64,000 bases of DNA, from the NCBI GenBank assembly GCA_043228905.1, contig JBHGNT010000007.1:1302001-1366000 (forward strand). The letters run 5' to 3'. Shown piece after piece: positions 57,459-64,000 of this stretch; positions within the stretch are counted from its first letter, which is position 1, and each line of letters begins with the position of its first letter. The notes under the pieces are model-generated. The model saw only the letters and a program-made list of their open reading frames with translations. It was not told the origin of the DNA and made no database searches. Source of the DNA: Azolla caroliniana (lineage: Eukaryota; Polypodiophyta). The position numbers and the translations under genes were made by a program.

Positions 57459-60424
57459 ATGATGGCAGGTAAAGAGACTGCTAATAGGAGACAAGATTCA
57501 GGAGCTTCTGAAGCTTTATCAATGAGTTATGAAGAATATGACCTTCATCCCTCTCACCCTCACCGTCCGTTGAGAATATTAAGTGGAGACTCGGTATTCT
57601 ACCTTACGATCTTTTCTCTTTGTGTGAATCTGCTCAATTGGATTGTGATATCTTCTTTGAATTTCCTGCACATAATGTTTTAATAAGCTTCAAATTTCAT
57701 TAGATGTTTTGAATGTAAATGGAATCTACATTTAATTAGGAGAGAAGATTTGTCTTGCAATTTTTGCATATTTCCTTGCATATCATGTCGTAATAAGATA
57801 AAAATGGAGAAGGATTGGATTTTAATATCTTTATATGTCGTGGATATCATGTTTAAAAGATTTTCATGTTTCTTGAATGTTGTTTCTATTTGAAGTGATC
57901 TGCTTATCATACTTTAATAAAATAAAAGGCAACCTGATTCTTTGCTAGATGTTGTTTCAAATGTGAAGAGATCCACATATCTCGATATTTCTTACATATC
58001 GTGTTTTAATAAAGTGAAAGGCACACCCATTTCTTGCTAGATCTTGTTCCTTATCTAAAAGGATCCACACATATTTGGATTGAACTCCCATCATCTGTTA
58101 GATGCTATTTCAAATGTGGACAGATCCACATTTGATTGGGAAAGAAGATTGTAATACCTTGGTAGTACTTGCATCCTATGTTCTAATAAGATAAAAGGCA
58201 CTCTCATGTTTGCTAGATATTGTTTTAAATGCAACAAGAGAGAAGATGTGGATTCTGATATCTTTCTGTATATTTTGTATCATGTTTTAATAAGTCGCAT
58301 GACACTTTAATACTGGATGCTGTTTCAAATGTACAGTGATGTACAATTAGTTAGGAGAGAAGCATGAAACAGAACCTAATTGGGTTCTTGAGAGCACGCA
58401 ATGAATCTCATCCTTGTAATAAGATAACCAGAGTTTATAACATGAAAACACCTTTTGATGAGAAGCATGAGCTTTTTAATTGACTCAGGCTTGCGTATAA
58501 ATTGATGAAGACATTCCATTGTAAGAAAAAGGTCTTCCAAAGGAATAATTTCTTGTGAAATACTAATCTCTTGAGCAACTAAGGAAACATTTAAGTGAAG
58601 TTAGTCTCCCTTGAACAGCTGAGGGTGGGGGTGGTCCTTTCCCATTGGATGCTCATGACATTTTGTAGTGTATTAACGTATTCTTTATGGAAATTTTCAA
58701 GCAGATTTGCCTCAGCTTTTCTTGTATTAAATGTGGAGAATATATATTTTTGTAAGCTTTGCTCTGAGCACTCTGTCATTGCTTTTGATGGTTCAGAACG
58801 GGATTGCTTCCATAACTCCACAAGTTCAGTCCTCAATGCAAACAGGCTCCAGTATCCCACCACACACATCAATGAATTCTGTTGATGTAACCATGAACAC
58901 AGAAGGGGATGTCACAGAAACACCAGATCAAATTGATGAAACACTGGTTACGGCATTACGAAGCCCCAGGTGCGATTCACCAACTTTTCAGGCTCAATGA
59001 CATATTATTATGTGTGTATAAGTGTATGCATGTGTATGCACACAATATCTATTTATGCGTTTCAGGTTAGAACCATTAAAAGTAATAGCGTATGTATTTA
59101 TATCAGGATCATAAATATTCAGAAAAAGGGCATAAATATACGCCCCACAGATGTCATGAGAGGCATAACAAACATAAAGGAAAAGGATTGTCTGAGGGAA
59201 AACTTAACTGATATGAATTAAAAGACGATTGTCCATAATTCTGATCATTATGAAGCATCAGAATATCCAGAGCCCAATATAGGGTCCATAGTGAAAAGCC
59301 GAGGAACCAAAAAATGTTTAATGGAATTAATGAGCAGGGAATCATAACTATCGCCAGTGGGTAAATTGCTGCAAGAACAATATGGAATGAGGACAAGTCC
59401 AGAGTAGATAAAAGGTTTCACACACAAACAAGCACACCAATACACAAAGAGGCTCAACCACACACACGTGACACACTCGCTCACAAATTATATTGGTCAC
59501 CAATATTTGCATTATATAGTGTACTAAAGTTGCTATTACATAATTTGAATTGTAATAAATCCTATGAACACAATAGAAAAGAGTAAATACAAGCCTATGT
59601 TTTATTGGGCGTAATGCTAGCATTTGCATGGCAGCACTGGAAGTAATTAGGATACTCAACAAAAATAGTGAATTTCTATGTATGTACAATGTATGTATTT
59701 GCATATTTATACATGTATATTTGTGCATGCCTATTGAGTAGCATGCATGGATATGTGTGTTTATGGGTTTGTATATGTATGTATTGAAGATGAATAAAAT
59801 TTTAGACATTATTTTGTTCATATGTCCATAAATTGTTGTGCATTCAACCATTGCAGCTATAACAGTTTGGGTTCTTCTAGAAACTTCCTAGAAGAACTAA
59901 CCCTTCTCCTAGAGGATGATGAAGATGGATGGAGCGACGACGAGTTATGTGGTATCCAGGAGTGGTTAGCCGCCTTAGGTTTTGGAGAGGGCTGGCAAGT
60001 AGATACTGATCCATCTTCATTATCTTCGTTATCATCGGAACCCAGTTTGAGCAAAGCTGTAATCAGAAGCTTGCCAAAAGAGGTATTTCATACAAACCAA
60101 TCAGGAAACAACACCAAGGTTGGAAGTTCTTTGGATGAGCCAAAGCAAGAAGAATGTTCGGTTTGTTTAGAAGCTTTTCTCACAGGGCAGATACTTACAT
60201 GTCTTCCATGTAACCATAGGTTTCATGAAGATTGTGTTACACCATGGTTGGAGAACCATGCACATTGCCCCTATTGTAGAACAAAGGTGACCATAGGGGG
60301 AGGAACAAGTAGTACAAGTTCTAATGAGGAGAGAAATAGCCAGGCTTTCCCTTTGAATCATGAAGATGTGATTGCATGGATGGAAGCTGTAGACTCCGGT
60401 CTCATACAAATGGGGATTAGGTGA
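57459..60424 (+). CDS. RING-H2 E3 ubiquitin ligase, three exons
   Basis: Exons are 57459-57593, 58797-58969 and 59857-60424, all with GT-AG junctions and matching phases (0, then 2), giving 291 aa. The start is MMAGKETANRR; two adjacent ATGs are present. An acidic segment (FLEELTLLLEDDEDGWSDDE) precedes a predicted helix (LCGIQEWLAALGFG) and a Ser-rich linker. The C-terminal RING-H2 is C-x2-C-x14-C-x-H-x2-H-x2-C-x10-C-x2-C (CSVCLEAF...CLPCNHRFHEDC...CPYC) with all eight zinc ligands. The Trp and the Pro after the seventh ligand, which contact the E2, are present. It should transfer ubiquitin from an E2 to unknown substrates. No transmembrane segment was seen. The tail HEDVIAWMEAVDSGLI may be family-specific. 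Exact subfamily not recognised. The internal exon model is the least certain part. Confidence 0.88.
57660..58360. repeat. Decayed tandem repeat in intron 1 of the RING-H2 gene
   Basis: At least five diverged units of about 90-180 bp share 'tttaataa(g/a)', 'aaaaggca', 'tttgctagat(g/a)ttgtttcaaatg' and 'gatccacat'. Anchors lie near 57789, 57910, 58002, 58180 and 58273. The repeat fills more than half of the 1.2-kb intron. Confidence 0.8.
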
Positions 60425-60768
60425 TTGTTAGTAAAGAAGGTATATATGTGCTCACAAAATTTTGCATGTTTTGTTGAGTATTTCAATCATACACCGAAGT
60501 CATTTTCAATAGTCTCAATGCAAATGCAATTAGCCCTCACACTGCCCAATAATACAGCAGTTTTTTTACTTAATACTTTTGTTTCATATGTTTGCATTAG
60601 AAATTCAGAAGTTCCAACTTCTGGGTACTACTACACAAAAATGCAACAAGTGTTGGTGGAAAGATCAAAGGTCAACTTACGAAGTGTTGGTTAGGGTGGT
60701 GAAAATATTGAAAAGGAAAACTGAATTTTGTACACCCTTCTCTTTGGGAACATCTATTCTTCCCAAAA

Positions 60769-60774
60769 AATAAA
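60769..60774 (+). terminator. Poly(A) signal of the RING-H2 gene
   Basis: AATAAA about 345 bp after the stop codon, the first such signal downstream. Confidence 0.55.
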
Positions 60775-63700
60775 GTCAATTTCAATGCTTCACTGAATGT
60801 GTGGACTCTTGTGGTGTTATCCTACTGTTCTTGGCCGTTTATTGGGTATTGCATTTGTACATATGAAGAAAGCAAACATTTTCTAGTGTCAAATGACACT
60901 TTTAGATTAGCCTCATTAAAAATTGAAGTGCATTGTAGATACAATTAAACAGAAGGACAAAATTTGTATGCATTATGTTTGCTGATTATGCTGCAAGTAC
61001 ATTCAAACTAAAGGGCAATAGCTATGCGTGCTTATGTTTGACGGAATTATATCCATTATTGCCTACATTATAAGCATTGAAAGCGTAATTAGAGTGAGTG
61101 GGTACGTGTGGGCATTGTTGATAAGGTCAAGCATATCAATGATATGATTGTGTGACATATTGTCGGACCATTGATAATGAACTGTATGGCCAATAAAAGT
61201 CAACGTTATAGGTAGTTTTGCTATTTTGGTTCTTTTGTATGTCATGCGTGAATGCAATGATAATGACTATCTGCCAATTCATTATGAAGATTATTTCAAT
61301 ACAAATTGAGGGTTCCTTTGTATATGGTGTCACATTTTTGGGTGTCATCTATTATGTGATGCATATAATTATTGCATTTTGCGAGGATAGTGAATAGCAT
61401 GCAACTAGGACAATGAATTAAATTTCCTAATAAATGGAATAACTCAGCTACATCTCAAGAAAGTTCAATTAAATGACCCTTTCTTGAAAATGACATGTGC
61501 TCAAAGCCTCGAGTTGTTGGCTTGATTGAATTTGATATTTAGGCCAAAGATTTGAGTTCTTTCAAGCTCATTCTAATACTAGCTCATATAGTGCTACATT
61601 CCCTTGTATGTACCATTGTAAGATTTGAAATTATAATTGAGTGTGAGGAAAGCAAATATGCATGAACATGTACCTAGCGTCTTGGGTATAAACTATCCAC
61701 ATGGGATATTGTAAGATGTTGACACTCTATGGAAAATGGCACCTAACAATAAAAGCAGGCAAATTGAAGTTTTGTTTCTCTACCTATGTGAAGAAATGTT
61801 AGAAACATGACAAATAGATGATTATATGTACAATGCACACTAGTTAGTTTGGACATGAAGAATATTGTAGGAGTTTGCCAAATCATACAACCATATTCTT
61901 ACTTTAATATGTGCATGTGGAAGAATTTTACTGCTACCTATCAAAGCCAATACATGACTCAACTAATGGTAAATCATAACATTTGCCCCTACATCATCAA
62001 TGTTAAAGATTCCAATTCACATCTCCCAATCCAATTCAAAAGAATTCGATAATCAAAACATTACAACAACCTTGAAATTTCCAAGGTAAGAAGGAGAAGA
62101 CATCAATTCAACTTATCACATTATCTTGAAGACTTTCTATAGTATAGGTGGATATCATTGCTAGATGGGCAAAGGCAAAACCAAAAGGAGATAAAATAAC
62201 TCAATGTAACTTATTGATTGATTCAATTGGGTTTCTTACATTTAATGTGCTCACATACTTATGTACACCATCCTCTTCTTGTACTTCTTTAGATTCCTTG
62301 CACTAGGTAACCATATAAGTTTATGTTAGAAACAAGAATGATTCACTTATTCCCTCATCATAGTCTTGAAAGAAATGACCAAAATAATTATATAAGGTGG
62401 TAGTTAAAATAATTGGATACCAAAATGTGTTGGGATCGCAACACTTTGTACAATTGATATTGTGGTTGAAATCGTTGTACTATACAAAAATTTTATGAGA
62501 GTAACGTTGTTTTGGTATTCATACCATGGTTGACTGAGACATTACATGCTTTGTTATTGTTCTTCATTCCATCAAAAGCTTTGTATATGGTTATTTAATT
62601 ATCTATCTAGTTATATACATATTATAATGTATATTTCACATGGCCACTATTTTTATCAACTCAAACTTGAGATGTGTATCAAAAATAAAAAATAATGAGA
62701 AGCCGTTTTCGAGTTTTTCAGACACATTTTGCAATGAATGGTTGATTTGGGTATCAGGTCCATGCATGAAGAATTGGTAAGAGACAAAAGAGAAAGACAA
62801 AGAAAGAAACAAATGGTGAAGTCATTATACGAAAGAATAAAAGAATGAATTATTCAATAACTACAAGGGCGTGGTTCCCTAAGATTTAGTAAGAGAGAAA
62901 GACAATGTCGACAACCATTAGAGAGGAGAAATTCATTCTCATAAAACTTAACGAAGTAGTGGAGTTGTTTATTGAATTTGTTTCCACTTACCATGTGGCG
63001 GATGCGAAGCATTAACATTTGATGATATATTAATTTCCAATTTGCAAACTCTTATGAATAAACGCTAGCTAGCAACTAGTGCAATGACATGAATAATTTT
63101 TACAATCTCAAGTTACAATACATAATCATGATAATAGTGAAAAACATGTCAATTACTTATCTGTATAATGACACAAAGGTGAAACTATGAATGCTTTTTC
63201 CAACAAACGTAACAATAGACACGTTGTCTTTTATGATTGTATAACTTCTAGCATACGCTAAAAGGTAGCATTTCACATTTTGCTTTCGCACAATCTTCTT
63301 TGATTGGGTGAAATTTGATATTTGTGGAAAACACATGGATACCTTGTATTACATTGAGAGCAAAGGATCATTTTTGAACATCTTCAATCCCATAAATTTT
63401 GACTGAGGGTTAAGAAAAGGTTAATATTTCTCATGCATTCAACAATGCTCCAAGCATATACATACAAATTTATTTTTTTATAAGCTTGGAAACGTCCCAT
63501 CTTGATCTCGGCAAGGTTCCTTGGACCATGTATGGCCAACAAGTGTAATGTTATCATGAGAAGGGTTTGAAAGATGCAAGTGGGACAACCACACATATAT
63601 TTACAGGCTTGGAAACCTCACATCTAATCTCGGCAAGGCTTCCTCAGACCGTGTAACATTGTTGCAAGAAGGGTGTGAAAGTTGCAAGCAGGACCACCGA

Positions 63701-64000
63701 GGATTTGACATAGGTAAGATGGCTTTAATAACATTGTCGATAAAGGGTTGTAGGGTTTGAGTATGTACGATGGCACATTGTCATTCTCCTAGTGTTTTCA
63801 CCCTTCTTAAATTACGTAGATGCACTTGTAAAAACTATGTGCTTGAGGTAATGTGATGTAGTGGGTGAAATGTGCATGTTCCTTTATGTGAAAAGCGATT
63901 TGATTCTGGGATCATGTATGTTAGAAAGTGTAAATATGTTCATTTTACTTATTGATTGGGTGCATACGTGTGTATGTGTTTGTATTAAATGTGTGTGTGT
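60775..64000. other. AT-rich intergenic region to window end
   Basis: No gene supported. It contains a tandem repeat at 63483-63710 and ends in a TG-rich stretch (gtgtgtatgtgtttg...gtgtgtgtgt). Confidence 0.45.
63483..63710. repeat. Imperfect tandem repeat, 123-bp period, two copies
   Basis: Copies begin at 63483 and 63606 with 'gcttggaaac(g/c)tc(c/a)catc', followed by 'atctcggcaaggtt/ctt', 'gaccatgt/gaccgtgt' and 'agaagggt(t/g)tgaaag'. Similarity is roughly 75-80% by eye. Confidence 0.75.

Overview
This window is nuclear DNA of a seed plant, most likely an angiosperm. The host genes are intron-bearing or signal-peptide-bearing plant families: kiwellin/ripening-related secreted proteins, an alpha-type phospholipase D, a RING-H2 ubiquitin ligase and a small conserved plant protein. 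GC-richer exons sit in AT-rich intergenic DNA. About a third of the window is Ty1/copia LTR retrotransposons; there are also an L1-type LINE and tRNA-derived SINE-like copies. The species cannot be named from sequence alone.

Layout. 1-7,300: three tandem, same-strand, single-exon kiwellin-like genes (1203-1892, 4196-4891, 6507-7178). Each has its own TATA box and AATAAA signal, and the copies are embedded in duplicated flanking sequence. 9,072-11,955 (minus): a complete three-exon phospholipase D alpha gene (818 aa as spliced here) with both HKD motifs. 14,954-16,513 (minus): last exon and probable first exon of a small conserved plant protein. 16,930-22,394: AT-rich intergenic DNA with one possible SINE. 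22,395-45,184: two neighbouring copia nests. Outer element 1 (22,395-33,623; TSD AGCTC) holds related element 2 (25,782-31,405). Outer element 3 (34,619-45,184; TSD ATACC) holds element 4 (36,482-42,017; TSD GCAAC), which has an uninterrupted 1,343-aa gag-pol and almost identical LTRs. 45,185-48,080: a three-copy array of a tRNA-like SINE plus another SINE-like copy. 48,190-53,440 (minus): an L1 LINE with an ORF1 remnant and a once-frameshifted ORF2, next to a degenerate C-terminal piece of a different LINE. 57,459-60,424 (plus): a three-exon RING-H2 E3 ligase gene (291 aa) whose first intron carries a decayed tandem repeat. The remainder to 64,000 is AT-rich with short local repeats.

The host genes do not form a pathway. 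The kiwellin cluster is probably a small secreted defence or ripening family under birth-and-death evolution: the beta-barrel half and 3'UTR are near-identical, while the glycine linker and promoters diverge. The most interesting items are the young, apparently coding-competent copia element 4; the extra segment and second polypurine tract between pol and the 3' LTR in elements 1 and 2; the SINE family found at two sites; and the 18-G run abutting the TATA box of the second kiwellin gene. I found no convincing new multi-gene system.
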